Below are positions 1 to 10,813 of a stretch of 64,000 bases of DNA, one piece after another (the stretch's first letter is position 1; the number at the start of each line of letters is the position of its first letter). The position numbers and the translations under genes were made by a program. Source of the stretch: Neostapfia colusana (lineage: Eukaryota; Streptophyta; Magnoliopsida; Poales; Poaceae); the NCBI GenBank assembly GCA_030760725.1, contig JASWHV010000017.1, positions 11,758,959 through 11,822,958 on the forward strand. Reading direction: 5' to 3'. Under the pieces are notes generated by a model, which was not told the DNA's origin, made no database searches, and saw nothing but the letters and a program-made list of their open reading frames with translations.

Positions 1-926
1 GCGTTCTTGGGGTACCACAAACCTACACTTGGGGTATGCTTGAGATATCTAAGTATCCTAAAGACCGCCTTACGATGCAATTCTTTAGGTGCCGTTTGAA
101 AGCGAGCACACAAGCATACACTAAACATGATATCGGGCCTAGATGCGGTAAGATATAACAATGAACCAATCATGGAACGGTAATGAGATTGATCAATAGG
201 TTTACCGTCCATGTCCGCGTCGAGATGACAATTTGTCGCCATTGGAGTACTTCTTGAGCTACAATCTTCCATTTCAAACTTCTTCAAGAGGTCCTTGGTG
301 TACTTCTCTTGGTAGATGAAAGTCCCCTCTTGAAGTTGCTTGATTTGAAATCCTAGGAAGAAATTGAGTTCTCCGATCATTGACATCTCGAACTCCCTAG
401 ACATCATGGTGCCAAACTCAAGGCTAAGAGATTTGTTAGTTGAGCCAAAAATAATGTCATCAACGTAAATTTGACAAAGAAATAAATCCCCGTTGATGTC
501 CTTGGTGAAAAGTGTGGTATCCACCCTCCCGATCTTGAATCCTTGCATGACTAGGAAATCCCTTAGACGTTCATACCATGCCCTAGGTGCTTGCTTGAGC
601 CCGTAGAGCGCCTTATGTAACCTATACACATGGTTAGGATTCCTCGGATCTTCAAACCCGGGAGGTTGCTCAACGAAAACAAGTTCGTTAATATAACCAT
701 TGAGGAAGGCACTTTTAACATCCATTTGATAAAGCATAATATTGTGATGCGAAGCAAAAGCAAGGAGTATACGAATAGCTTCTAACCGTGCGACCGGGGC
801 GAATGTCTCTCCAAAATCTAGTCCTTCAACTTGTGAAAAACCCTTGGCCACAAGCCTTGCCTTGTTGCGGACTACCACGCCATTCTCGTCTTGCTTGTTG
901 CGGTACACCCACTTCGTTCCGATGAC
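1..926 (-). pseudogene. copia reverse transcriptase / RNase H region
   Basis: Read on the minus strand, the stretch encodes the Ty1/copia reverse transcriptase from the conserved GTKWV motif near 925 through the catalytic YVDD box (456-467) into the start of the RNase H connection at the window edge. I saw no stop codon in this frame between about 926 and 1, so the polymerase part looks well kept. It has no start of its own and joins the gag segment out of frame at about 928-938, where integrase and protease have been deleted. The product could not be made from this copy without outside help. Confidence 0.85.
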
Positions 927-1753
927 GTTCTCGTCTTGTTTTCATCTTTTCTTGGCAAGAAGGCTTTCTTCTTGGGATCATAAGAGTATCCCTTCTTTGC
1001 AATCTTGGAGTTGAGGCGTGAGAATTTCCTCATCATCAAAGCAAGCTCATCATCATCATCTTCGCTTGTTTCTCGCTCTTCTTCACTTGAGCTAGGCTCA
1101 ACCACTTTCTTCTTCTTGGGAGTTGTCTTCTTGGTTGAAGCCTTGAGAGCAATGGTTTTTGATGATGACTCCTCCATCATTCCAAGTACGCTCATCTCAT
1201 GAGCATGGATTTCTCCAATGAGCTCCGAAACTTCAATGTTGTCTAGTGACTCTTTTTGGAGCATTGAATTGATAATGTTGTACTTGGGCTTGGGTAGAAG
1301 CATGAGGATATTGCGATTGATAAGTCCCTTGCCAAGAGAAGCAATGTCAAGTGCGTTAATTTCCTCAATGAGCACATTTAAACGAGAAAACATTTGGTTA
1401 ACATTCTCATGAGGAAACATCTTAAATTCATCATATTTTGATTTAAGCATGTGATATTTGAGTTCTTTAACACGAGATGAGCCCTCATGTATTTCAATTA
1501 GACATGCCCAAATTTCACATGCTTTTTCCTTACTAGCAATCCTAGCAAAGACATCTTGACTAATGCATTCATATATGGCATTTCTAGCCTTAGCATCCCA
1601 TTTTAATTGGTCACCAACATAGTCAAGATTTCCAAACCCCGCATGGGTCGCTTCCCACACTTCGGGAGCAATTAGGTAAGCGCGCATGCGTGCTTTCCAA
1701 TAAGCAAAATTCTTGCCCTCGAAGGTAGGAACCGAACCCCCATTCTTGGCCAT
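872..1753 (-). pseudogene. copia Gag (UBN2-type capsid domain), truncated
   Basis: ATG at 1753-1751, 45 nt downstream of the primer site, opens a 293-residue frame. The first ~200 residues are a copia Gag of the UBN2/DUF4219 type, with FEGKNFAYWKARM near the N-terminus and the KELKYHMLKSKYDEFKM region. A lysine- and acid-rich linker follows. The zinc knuckle is absent: after about residue 270 the frame runs into reverse-transcriptase DNA in the wrong phase and stops at 872. Gag would normally form the particle shell and package genomic RNA in the cytoplasm. Confidence 0.85.
883..938. other. deletion junction with short direct repeat
   Basis: The 11-mer ttctcgtcttg occurs at 883-893 inside reverse transcriptase and again at 928-938, where RT sequence meets gag. 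A short repeat at the joint is what template switching or illegitimate recombination would leave after removing the zinc knuckle, protease and integrase. Confidence 0.6.
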
Positions 1754-1797
1754 TTCCGCTCTCTAGCGGTGAAGCTAGAATGATCCAATGAGCAACC

Positions 1798-1811
1798 TTG
1801 CTCTGATACCA
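1798..1811 (-). promoter_or_regulatory. tRNA-iMet primer binding site
   Basis: The reverse complement reads TGGTATCAGAGCAA, the standard copia site matching the 3' end of initiator methionine tRNA. It sits two bases (AT) after the LTR end at 1814, the same spacing as in the element at 53565. Confidence 0.9.
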
Positions 1812-1813
1812 AT

Positions 1814-3296
1814 TGTAAGGATCGAAACGCCCAAGAGGGGGGGGGGGTGAATTGGGCTTTTTCAAATTTTAGAGCAATTTAAAACTTAATGGTTGAAGCC
1901 CAATTCCCTATGCGAACTAACTACGCAAGCAAGAGTGTTAAGTGCGGAATAGTAAATGCGTAATAGTAAGGGGGTGAGGAGAGAGATGCAAACTCCCGCG
2001 GAGACTCGGAGACACGGCGATTTTTCCCGTGGTTCGGTAAGATCACAAAAATCTACCTACGTCCACGTTGTGGCACCCACCAAAGGGTATAGCCACTCCC
2101 AAGTCACCAAGACAAGGGAATCCACTATCTTTCTCCGTTTGCCTTCTCCGGCAAGGTGGAGCTCAAGCCTTGTACAATGGTGATCCTCCGGGCTTCCACA
2201 AACGTCTTGGTAAGCTCCGAAGCGATCTCTTCTTCCTCCAACTTTTACAAGGTGAGAGAAGTCACCAAGACACTCTCTCTCACTAGCCTAGAGATTCCAA
2301 TCACCAAGAATGGACGCACACAAGCTTCTCTCTAGCTAGATATAACCTATAGTTGGAGTACAAGAGGTTTTAAAGTGTGGAAGTGGTAGCTCTTGGTCTT
2401 GAATGCTTGAGGATGTGTAGTGAGGCTCTGGTGATCAAGACTTCGCGAAGTGGCCGGTTGGAGGAGTATTTATAGCCAGCCCACACGAGATAGCCGTTGG
2501 AAAAGTAGGCAGACTTTTTCAGTGAACATCGGATCCTCCGATGTACCCCTTTATATGAGCATCGGTCGAATTCCAAATTAGCTGATGTCACGTGTCAGAT
2601 GTGACCGTTGGATATACCCGTTGGATCTGACTGTTTAATCGACCGATGTTACTTCAATTCATCATCGGATGATCCGGTGGGTTGATCTTCAGAATTAGTT
2701 CAGAAATAATTTCTCGGTTGAAATTGACCGATGTACACTTACTTCATCATCGGATGATCCGGTGTGTACTTCTTCAGAATAACTCAGAAATCATCCTTCT
2801 GTTGAAATCAACCGATGTGCCACTTCCTTCACATCGGATGATCCGGTGTGTACTGGGCTCTGAGGTCTTCTTCTTCTGCCAACTCAAACTCGACCGATGT
2901 AGTCATTTTGCAAGACATCGGATGATCCGGTGAGTGCAACTTGTTTGCTTCGAGTTGTTTTGAGTTGATCTTTTGGAATCTTCTTGAGTGACCTCTTTGA
3001 CACTTGTTTGAAATGATATTATGATGAAGTGTAAGCTTCTTGTGTTGCCAATTTTGATACAATAGAGTCGTTGTATGAGTTCTTCATTTAGTCTTCATGA
3101 GTATCGAATAACCCCTTAGAATAGATCGTTGAGGGGTCTCCATTTGTATCCAATGAGCAGTTGATGGTGTGAATAGATAGTTCATTAACGTTTGATGTGA
3201 TATACGTGAAACCTCGCATCCACAAACTCATTAGTAATAACGAACTGTTGTCATTAATCACCGAAACCATACCTCACGGAGGCCTAGATGCTTTCA
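1814..3296 (-). repeat. LTR (5') of Sirevirus-type element
   Basis: The 1483-bp LTR has TG/CA ends: plus-strand tgtaagg at 1814 and gctttca at 3296. On the minus strand the U3 part (about 2940-2520) holds repeated near-palindromes of the type catcggatgatccggtg, followed by a TATA box (ctataaata) around 2470. A run of twelve G lies near 1837-1848 in U5. The primer site directly abuts it. Confidence 0.9.
2520..2940. repeat. U3 palindrome array
   Basis: At least six degenerate copies of a half-site pair, accgatgt ... catcggatgatccggtg, are spaced 60-80 bp apart upstream of the LTR TATA box. Palindrome clusters in this place are known from maize Sirevirus LTRs. Confidence 0.75.
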
Positions 3297-4384
3297 CCAA
3301 GGTTGTCTTCCCACGAGCTATGGCCTCCTTTACTTATATAACCCGCCCGGAGGCCAATTCAAAATAGGACTCTAATCCTACTCAGTTTCTGAATTGAAAT
3401 TTTCCGTAACTGCTCAAGACTCATCTATACGCAGATAGAAATAATCTTAAGACTTCCAAACACCTTAGGAACGTATCCCACAATCCTAAAACAACTCAAC
3501 TTCGTGTCCCACACAAAATCCTATCATAACCAACTCAAATCTTTCCATATTTGAGCCATAACCGACTCAGCCGCAGCCCGAGTTCATAATCCAGCCGGTT
3601 GGACCTTTCCTACCAATTCTTTACGTCCACATCTCTTCATCATGCCATGGAACCATGTTGCCACGTCCGTTCACTCCTTGCACACGTGCAAAAACCTTCC
3701 AACGAAGTCCACGATACCTTCATATGCATTGTTCTTGATCCAAACATGCCGCGTGACCTCCCGATCAACTCAACCATAATTCCTCCTGAACTTGGTTGTT
3801 GAACCGCATCTTCTCCCTAAGACTAGTTCAATGTATCCTGTCACCAGCCATATATTGAAATCAAGGAACACCTGCACATGAATAAACAACCAATACTTTC
3901 GAGCACAAGTCCGCGACTTGACTCATGTTAGTTCCGAAAACCACAACACCTTACGTGAACACCTCACATAAGCATGTTGTAAACCATAGCAAAATGTTAA
4001 CCACCGTAAACAGCCATAACACTTCAAAATCTCAGTAAGAGAATACTAAGCAAACTTTCCATAGATGTAAAGCAAGTTCGAAACATTTGCATGGTAAAAA
4101 AAGAACCATTGCGATTTAGCTCCGGACCTTGCTAAAGCTAACCGGACCTTGAGCCGGAGCTTACCAAAGCTAGCAGAATCTAGCATCGGAACTTACCAAA
4201 GCTAGTCAGACCTACCGTCGGAGCTAACCAAACACATGTCGGACCTAGCCATAGCAAGTCGGACCTTACGTCGGATCTTGTCGAAGCTCGGACCTAGAGT
4301 CAAACCTTGACAAAAAACGTGTTTTGGCAGAATTCAAAACTTTTATCATCATAGACAATGTATTCAACACATATAGGTCTCACA
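3297..4384 (-). repeat. 5' LTR of a minus-strand copia element, cut by a Sirevirus
   Basis: This is the reverse complement of the LTR family at 53565-55187 and 61633-63284: the end at 4384 matches the tgtgagacc start of those LTRs, and the U3 tccgac/tccgag repeats and the TATA box (ttatata near 3335) are shared. The R/U5 part is lost where the Sirevirus inserted at 3296/3297. Because gypsy pol sequence, not a polypurine tract, lies beyond 4384, this is the 5' LTR of a minus-strand copy whose body lies left of the window. It keeps a segment around 3800-3830 that the 53565 LTR has lost. Confidence 0.85.
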
Positions 4385-4389
4385 CGGAC

Positions 4390-4998
4390 CAAGATGCACG
4401 CCGGTTGACGGGTCTAGATGGCTGAGACCCGACTAGTTCTTCTTGGTGAGGTTCGGAACCTGAGGCCCCCAGGCCCCTGGGTCCGATACTGCATCCCGGG
4501 AGCTTGGACCCGGATATGCATTGGTTATCAGGTCCGCCTGTTTGGGGCCTGATTATTTCCCCTTCCCAGGGAGCCCTGGGGCTTCAGACCGACGGCGGCA
4601 GGAGCCTTTTCTGGGACTTGAGATCGATGGAGTTCCGGACGCTCTGTGACCAAAACCATGCTCATGATAAACCGACTCAGTGCGGCCAAGCATCCAATAA
4701 GCTTCTGCACGTCCTTGAGGCGTGCAGGGGGTCGCATTAGTTCTATCGCCTTAATCTTCTTTAGGTTAGCTTTGATCCCTCGGTGGGACCAAGAAACCGA
4801 GCAGCTTCTCGTGCGTGTGGAACGCAGTCTGTCGAAGACTAGGTCCAGGTTGTCGAGCAGAGATGCTTGCAACTTAACCTTTACTACGATGTCATGGACA
4901 TAAACCTCAACCAGGTCCTGAATAAGGTTCCTGAACGTCTTGTGCATTGCACACACAAAAGTGGGGAGCGCATTCTTAAGATCATAAGGCATGGACAC
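4390..4998 (-). pseudogene. Ty3/gypsy reverse transcriptase, second half
   Basis: The minus-strand frame from 4998 begins with the gypsy MPYDLKNA motif and carries the RT catalytic box as YVHD instead of YVDD, so the second catalytic position is changed. It continues to SHRGIKANLKKIKAI, the palm-thumb region, and KLIGCLAALSRFI, then degenerates after about 4640. It is the direct continuation of the frame at 10814-11241; the element at 4999-10813 was inserted between the two. Position 4384/4385 is the joint with another copia LTR. Confidence 0.85.
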
Positions 4999-6204
4999 TG
5001 TCGGTACCCTGCGAACTAGGTACCCCTGCGTAGTGGATAAAAAGCATCTGGGCCGCGCCTTTGCAGCTTAGGCGGGCCCTAGTGTAAGCCATGCGCTCTA
5101 TGCCCCATGGGTTGTCCCAGGGTTGCAATGTGTCATCGGGCTCTGAGCCTGACTACGGACTGAGAGTGGCTCGGGAGCCGACACACGTCCAGTAGTACAG
5201 GACCGCATCCTCCACCAAGGAGGGCTCGGCGCTACCACGTGCCCGGATCCTCCAAGTCGCACCCCCCGGCTAGAGAGGGCTCCGGAGGAGGCACACGTCC
5301 TGTAGCTCTAGATCCGACCTCCAGCATGGAGGCCTTTGGTGCTGCCACGTGGGCAGCAACTCCGGGCGCACCTTCCCCCTGGGGAAGGCTCCGGATGTGC
5401 CACGTGTCCTGCAGCTCCGGATCTGACCTCCAGCATGGGAGGGCTCCGGTGCTGCCGCATGCCTAACAACTCCAGACTGCCCACTACTACGCACGACGGC
5501 TCCGGTGGAGACACCTGTCTCAGGGGTCATCCACTCGAGCGTCACTCCAGCAGACAACAGATGGCCAAGGAGTAAAGAGGAAGGTGCGTTGTCAGGACAA
5601 GCATTCAAGGTACGCGCCTTCCCCATAAGTATGGTGCACGACGCACGCCTCCGCCCTACGTCTGCACACCATTACGGTGAAAGACAGGAAGGCGATGCGT
5701 GACGACGAACCAGTGCCGAGCAACGGTACAACGCCTCCTGACAGAGCGAGGAGATGCGGCGACAAGATATGGACTTCATCATCACCTGCTACCCGGAGAG
5801 AGGCATCCGGCAGGACAGACGACACACCATAACTCCACGACATCGACGATACGTGTAGCCATAAATAACTAGATCATGTATAGGCACAGATAGCCGCGGG
5901 GCCACCTGTCAGGCCCCGGGCTGCATTGTAACTGCCCCGACCTTGAGCTATAAAAGGACCGGGGCAGCCTCCGGGCAAAGGGTTCATGACCCAACCAACT
6001 CATTCTCATATCCGAGCAAGTAACTCACCAAGCACTCCCGTGTACGTAGTGTTTTACGCTCCGGTGGCCTGAACCACGTAAATCCTCGTGTCCGTCTCTC
6101 CATTGTGCTTAGACCTTCGTGATGATTTAGCACCACCGAAAAAAGAACCTCCGTGGGCTGCTTCTGAGCAGACCGGGGGCAGTGTCGTAGGGAACACTTC
6201 GACA
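4999..6204 (+). repeat. 5' LTR, non-autonomous gypsy element
   Basis: Starts tgtcggtaccctgcg and ends cttcgaca. A TATA box (ctataaaagg) lies at 5948-5957 on the plus strand, fixing the orientation. At 1206 bp it is about 270 bp longer than its partner: the section around 5355-5620, partly a repeat of the neighbouring 'ccggatc...cctccagcat' unit, is missing from the 3' copy. Confidence 0.88.
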
Positions 6205-6222
6205 TTTGGCGCGCTAGGTGCT
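6205..6222 (+). promoter_or_regulatory. probable primer binding site
   Basis: tttggcgcgctaggtgct directly follows the LTR. The same kind of sequence (ttggcgcaccagg) follows the LTR of the minus-strand gypsy at 12263-12279. The primer tRNA was not identified. Confidence 0.6.
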
Positions 6223-6254
6223 TTTGGTTCTTGAAGTCGTTCGTGAAGTACACA

Positions 6255-6700
6255 ATGGTGAATATCCAACCTTTTGGGGGTTCTTCCCATTCCTTGCGCC
6301 GCCAGCGTTAGAGTGAGCAAGAAGCATCCTCTAGCCCTAGAGCAGGGACTCCTGCGCCGGTTCCTACAGTGACGGTGCCTGTTACCTCTTGGCAACCTTC
6401 GGTGGCAACGGCAACAGCGTCGCAAGTTCCAGCTGGAGCCAGCCCGGAAAGCGTGCTTCTTGCGGCCTGCGGACTCCTGCACAATCCCCCGAGTGTAGGA
6501 GCTCCTCTCTCTGCTTCTGAAAAATGGCGCAACGATGTCGACCACCTGGAAATCGCCGCGCTCAGCTCACCGTGTCAACAGCGACAGCGATCAGGGACGG
6601 GGCAATTTTCACCCCGTGACTTAACAAGGGATTACGGGACGATGACAACCCAATCGACCGCTACGTCCAGGCTCCCCACCGCCGAGCCAAAGGGCACTAG
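6255..6700 (+). pseudogene. gypsy gag N-terminal remnant
   Basis: ATG at 6255 opens MVNIQPFGGSSHSLRRQR followed directly by a stop, the typical short start of grass Tat-type gag leaders. Plus-strand sequence to about 6700 still resembles a low-complexity, Ala/Ser/Thr-rich gag linker with VDHLE and HPVT stretches, but the frame is broken several times. After about 6720 the coding signal switches to the minus strand. The capsid and zinc-knuckle parts are missing. Confidence 0.5.
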
Positions 6701-6837
6701 TGCTGACTCGGCACGGCCCAAAAAATCCCAGATTTGCTGGACATCCGCCATACGTGAAGCCTGGAGCTCCTGAAGCTCACGCCGCACCACTGTCAAGGCT
6801 GTTGTGTCGCTTTCAGAGAGTTTTTTCTCCCAATCAG

Positions 6838-9284
6838 CTAGCGCCGCCTCCCGAGCATCAAGATCATAGGCACTGTGCTGCAGCCTCTCCTCCCGGAACG
6901 AGGATCGAGTTCTGCAGCCAGGAGGTTCCGGCGCTTCTTCATTTGCCTCTCCCGATCGAGTTCTGCAGCCAGGAGGTTCCGGCGTTTCTTCATTTGCCTC
7001 TCCCGCTCCCCGTTCAAAGAGGCCTGCTGACGGTCCAGGTCATCAGCCCGTGACTTTAGTTTGGCCTGCTCCCGCTGCAAGCGCAACGAAGATTCCTCCT
7101 TCTCCTCTGCTAGCTCGTGCTCGCGCTCGCCTACTGCGATCTCACGGCGAGCCAGCGTCAGCCGTAGCTCCTTCAGAGTTGTGATACTGGCATTAGCCGC
7201 CTGCTGGGCCTCGTTGGCTTCTGCCTAGATCTTACGGGACTGCTTGTCCAACCGATCGACCAGGTCCCGCTGCCGGATGGTCAGTTCTTGTTCCTCCCAC
7301 AGGCGGACCTCCTGAGACTCCAACCTCCTCCGTGTTTCGCAGGTCCGAAAGTTGAGTAACCTTTCCCAACCACCGAGGCGCTCCTCCTCCTGCTGAAAGG
7401 ATTCTTGCCCCCGATCCAGCGCCAGCAGAACTCGACGGAGGCTTGCCTGAGCCAAGGCTATGGCCTCAGACAAGGGGATCCACTCGACACGTGCCTCTCG
7501 AGCACCGCACTCCAGGTTATTGGTATCCGGCGTAGCGCACACCAAGACGTAGGGACCCAGGGATGCTTCGGCTTGGCCCTCCGGGGTAGGGGCTGTGGCG
7601 TCCGACGCCCCCTCGTCAGCGGTAGGAACGGGTTCGCCGCCATGTGCCGGTGAAACCTTGCTAGCCTCGGCCGGTCCAAAACCAGCTAGGCCGACGGAGC
7701 TTCCTGGCTGGGGTCCGCCACACCAGGGACCGCCAACGAGATATCTGCAGAAGGGTCAGGCGGTATGGACGTCACCGGCATAGGAGGGTCTGCATCTTGG
7801 GCTGAAGCAGTTTCAGAAGCTGCCGATAGACCGCTGGGCACCCCGGGCGCCAGAGCGCTCCCAGAAACACCTGCGGATGAAGCCCTGCGTAAAAGATGGG
7901 GTCAGCAGATAACGTTAAGGCATAACCAAAGGCAGCAAGTTCGGCCTCGTATGATCTATCTGGGGCCAGTGAAGCTCCATGAAACTGCTTGGAGGCGCTT
8001 GACTGGGCCTCCGGAGCCACCGGACCCCCCCCCCCACGGGTGCATCCGACCCCTTTGTTGACATTGAAGGTGGAGGAGCTGCAGATGATCCCTCGGTGGG
8101 TTTAGCTGCAGGACCAGCTGCGCTGCCGCCGACCTCGTCCTCCAGTTAAACCGCTACAGGTGCCACGGGGCCAGGAGCCGAGGTAAAGGTCCCGTCTTGC
8201 GCGCATCAGCCTTCGCTTCTTCCCGAAAGAACTGGGATGGGGGCCCGCTGGCGCCTTCCCCCCTTTCTTGTCCAGACTTAAGGTAGAGGGGGCGGAGCCA
8301 CAGAGTTCGGTGCAGCAGTGGTTGGAGCAGCAGGGGCCGAAGCAGGAGAAGCAGCCCTCCCGCCGCTCGCTCCGGTTATCTCAGGGATTGCTGATCCTCC
8401 TGGAGCGTCATCAGCCTGCCGGGGAGCGATGTCGACGTCATCCAGCATCAGCATCGACCTTAGGAGCTGCAATCCCAACTCCTGGTCCATGAAGATGGGC
8501 AAGCACGACGCCGGTGGGTTGACAAGGTCATCAGAGACACCGCTGTTTCTAACATCGGCGCACAGCCTTGCCAACATGGCGTCCAGGAGATCCGTCTCTA
8601 TGTTAGTGCTGGGGCCTCGCTCTAGGCGAGATGGGTCATTCTCGCCGGAGTACGTCAAGGCCGCGCAACATTGATTCGGGTGGGGAGCAATGCGCCGACT
8701 CAGAAAGTCGGCCAAAACCATCAGTGAAGACAGCCCCCGGTCCGCCAGGAACTTGATCCTAGCCAGCATAGGAGAGTAGGCGCACTGAAGGCGCGGCATC
8801 CTCTCCCAGCTGGTCCGCGTGGTCAAAGGAGAAGTCGGCAGTTCCAGCCGGTCGTGGGCGACGGTCTTCACAATGACCCAATCATCCCGCCAGTTCTCTC
8901 ACTTGCTGGAAGAAAGGGAGGAGATGTACGTCGCCAATGATCTTGTGGATGCTGGAAGTAGTAAGCCCCCAGGAAGCTCGGACTCCTCCTCGACGACCGC
9001 AGGACGAAGAACGCCCGAAACAGCCGCACCGATGGCCGCACCCCCACGAACATCTCGCAGAGGTGGACGAAGATTGACACCAACACGAGGGAGTGTGGCG
9101 TCAGGTGCTGCAGCTGGAGCTTGTAGAAGTCCAGCAAGGTCAGGAAGAAGGAAGAAGCAGGGAGGGCGAGTCCCGCTAGCATGTACCCGGTGAAAACGAC
9201 GACTTCACCGGGAGAGACCCGCAGCGAATCCTCCCATCGTACTGAGGCGCCTGCCAACCGACCAGGCGCCTCACACGCCCCCAT
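6838..9284 (-). pseudogene. antisense ORF, 'putative gypsy type transposon' domain protein (frameshifted)
   Basis: On the minus strand an ATG at 9284-9282 leads into SPGEVVVFTGYMLAG and a helical domain to about 8990 containing FFLTLLDFYKLQLQHLTP and CEMFVGVRPSVRLF. This is the pattern of the plant 'putative gypsy type transposon' family (PF04195-like). The frame shifts at about 8870 and continues as 8871-8278 (KTVAHDRLELP; LADRGLSSLMVLADF), then a Pro/Ala-rich stretch. After further breaks come coiled-coil pieces rich in Glu, Arg, Gln and Leu at 7545-7225 and 7086-6838. The protein's function is unknown. Antisense ORFs of this sort are described in Tat-lineage gypsy elements. Confidence 0.75.
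6903..7004 (-). repeat. 51-bp tandem duplication in the coiled-coil part
   Basis: gatcgagttctgcagccagg... begins at 6903 and again at 6954. The unit is 51 bp, or 17 codons, and the two copies differ at one or two bases. On the minus strand it doubles the charged segment RERQMKKRRNLLAAELD without changing the frame. Confidence 0.85.
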
Positions 9285-9875
9285 TGGAAGCACTTCGGAG
9301 ACGGGACTCACGGAGTTCCGACGCCATTGGAGCGGGAGGAGAAAGCAAGAAGATGAAACGCAAGAAAGAAGATGGAGGAGAAGACTCCTACTAGCAGTAG
9401 AGGGTCTCTTTATTCCCCCAGGTCCTGCGAGAACCGCTAATTGAGACGTGCCCGAAATATTCGCGCCTGCGTCAACCGAACCGTCGAGAGTGGAGGTACA
9501 GGGCACACTCGACAGGCAGTTTGAGCAAAGGGAAGAATGGTTAAAGTAGGGAAAAGTGGTTCCCCAATAAAGCCCGGGAAGGGAAGAACAAGGGTCGTGC
9601 AGAGAACCGACGCAGGCGATGTAGCGGTTGTATGAAACGTGCACCCCCACGACGCTCTAGCAATAAAGAAGCGCCTATTCGTGACAACAGAGAAATCTCT
9701 TTGACCAAGGACAAGCAACCTCTTTGTCACCCAAGAATAACCGCTCGTTCGCTACGCGGGAATCACGCCACCGCTTTGATTCCTGAAAAATTGCAAGACC
9801 AAACCCATGATGCGGAAGAGATAGGGGCCCACCCTACGGGCTCAAAGCCTCCCCCGAGATGGGCCCAAGGGCCAC

Positions 9876-10813
9876 TGTCGGTACCCTGCGAACTGGGTAC
9901 CCCTGCATAGTGGGTAAAAAGCATTTGGGCCCTGCCTTCCCAGCTTATGCAGGCCCCAACGTAAGCCATGCGCTCTATGCCCCATGGGCTGTCCCAGGGT
10001 TGCAACGTGTCATCGGGCTCTGAGCTTGACTACGGGCCGAGGGTGGCTCGAGAGCCGACACGCGTCCAGTAGTACCGGACCCTATCCTCCACCAAGGAGG
10101 GCTCCAGCGTTACCACGTGCCCGGATCCTCCAAGTCGCACCCCCCGGCCAGAGAGGGCTTCGGAGGAGCCACGCGTCCTGCAGCTCCGGATCCGACCTCC
10201 AGCATAGTGGCCTTTGGTGCTGCCACCTGGGCAGCAACTCCGGGCACGACGCACGCCTCCGCCCCACGTCTGCACACCATTACGGTGAAAAACAGGGCGG
10301 TGATGCGTGACGACACAACAGTGCCTTCCAACGGTACATCGCTGCCTGACAGAGCAAGGAGACGCAGCGACAAGACGGGGACTTCATCATCACCTGCTAC
10401 CCGGATAGAGGCGCCCGGTGGGACAGGCGGTGCACCATAACTCCACCGACAGCGACGATACGTGTAACCATAAATGACTAGATCATGTATAGGCACAGAT
10501 AGCCGCGGGGCCACCTGTCGGGCCCCGGGCTGCATTGTAACTGCCCCGGCCTTGAGCTATAAAAGGACCGGGGCAGCCTCCGAGCAAAGGGTTCGCGACC
10601 CAGCCAACTCATTCTCATAAGCGAGCAAGTACCTCACCAAGCACTCCCGTGGACATAGGGTTTTACGCTCCGACGGCCTGAACCATGTAAATCCTCGTGT
10701 CCGTCTCACCATTATGCTTAAACCTTCGTGATCCTTTAGCCCAACCAAAAAAAGAACCTCTGCGGGCTGCTTCCGAGAAGACTAGGGGAAATGTCATAGC
10801 AAACACTTTGTCA
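9876..10813 (+). repeat. 3' LTR, non-autonomous gypsy element
   Basis: Starts tgtcggtaccctgcg at 9876 and ends in tca at 10813, followed by gacac. The TATA box is at 10558-10567. It is 938 bp long and lacks a middle segment present in the 5' LTR. Point differences are frequent, so the insertion is not recent. Confidence 0.88.

Larger units (their letters stand above)
1..3296 (-). mobile_element. Sirevirus-type Ty1/copia retrotransposon, 5' part
   Basis: Minus-strand element running off the left edge of the window. In its own direction it shows the LTR (3296 to 1814), primer binding site, gag and reverse transcriptase. It has inserted into the LTR of another copia element, which resumes at 3297. 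The LTR end at 3296 is CA on the plus strand, and 3297-3301 (ccaag) would be one copy of the target duplication; the other copy lies outside the window. The long LTR full of short palindromes, the TGGTATCAGAGC primer site and the gag type suit the Sirevirus lineage. Protease and integrase are missing, so this is an internal deletion derivative. Confidence 0.88.
4999..10813 (+). mobile_element. Non-autonomous Ty3/gypsy (Tat-like) element with antisense ORF
   Basis: Bounded by two LTRs of one family (4999-6204 and 9876-10813) and a perfect 5-bp target duplication gacac (4994-4998 and 10814-10818), inside the reverse transcriptase of a minus-strand gypsy element. The 3.7-kb interior has only a short gag-like start; no protease, reverse transcriptase, RNase H or integrase was seen. 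Most of it is an ORF on the opposite strand, a known feature of the Tat lineage. It must have depended on proteins of a related complete element; the minus-strand gypsy around it has a similar LTR start (TGGTACTCTGC versus TCGGTACCCTGC). Confidence 0.9.

Noticed and set aside
1814..3296. Host promoter with palindromic enhancer
   Set aside because: The palindromes and TATA box belong to a retrotransposon LTR with matching TG/CA ends and an adjacent primer site.
5270..5843. Several 65-118-codon frames in the gypsy LTR
   Set aside because: They lie in U3 repeats, occur on both strands, and lack start context or domain similarity.
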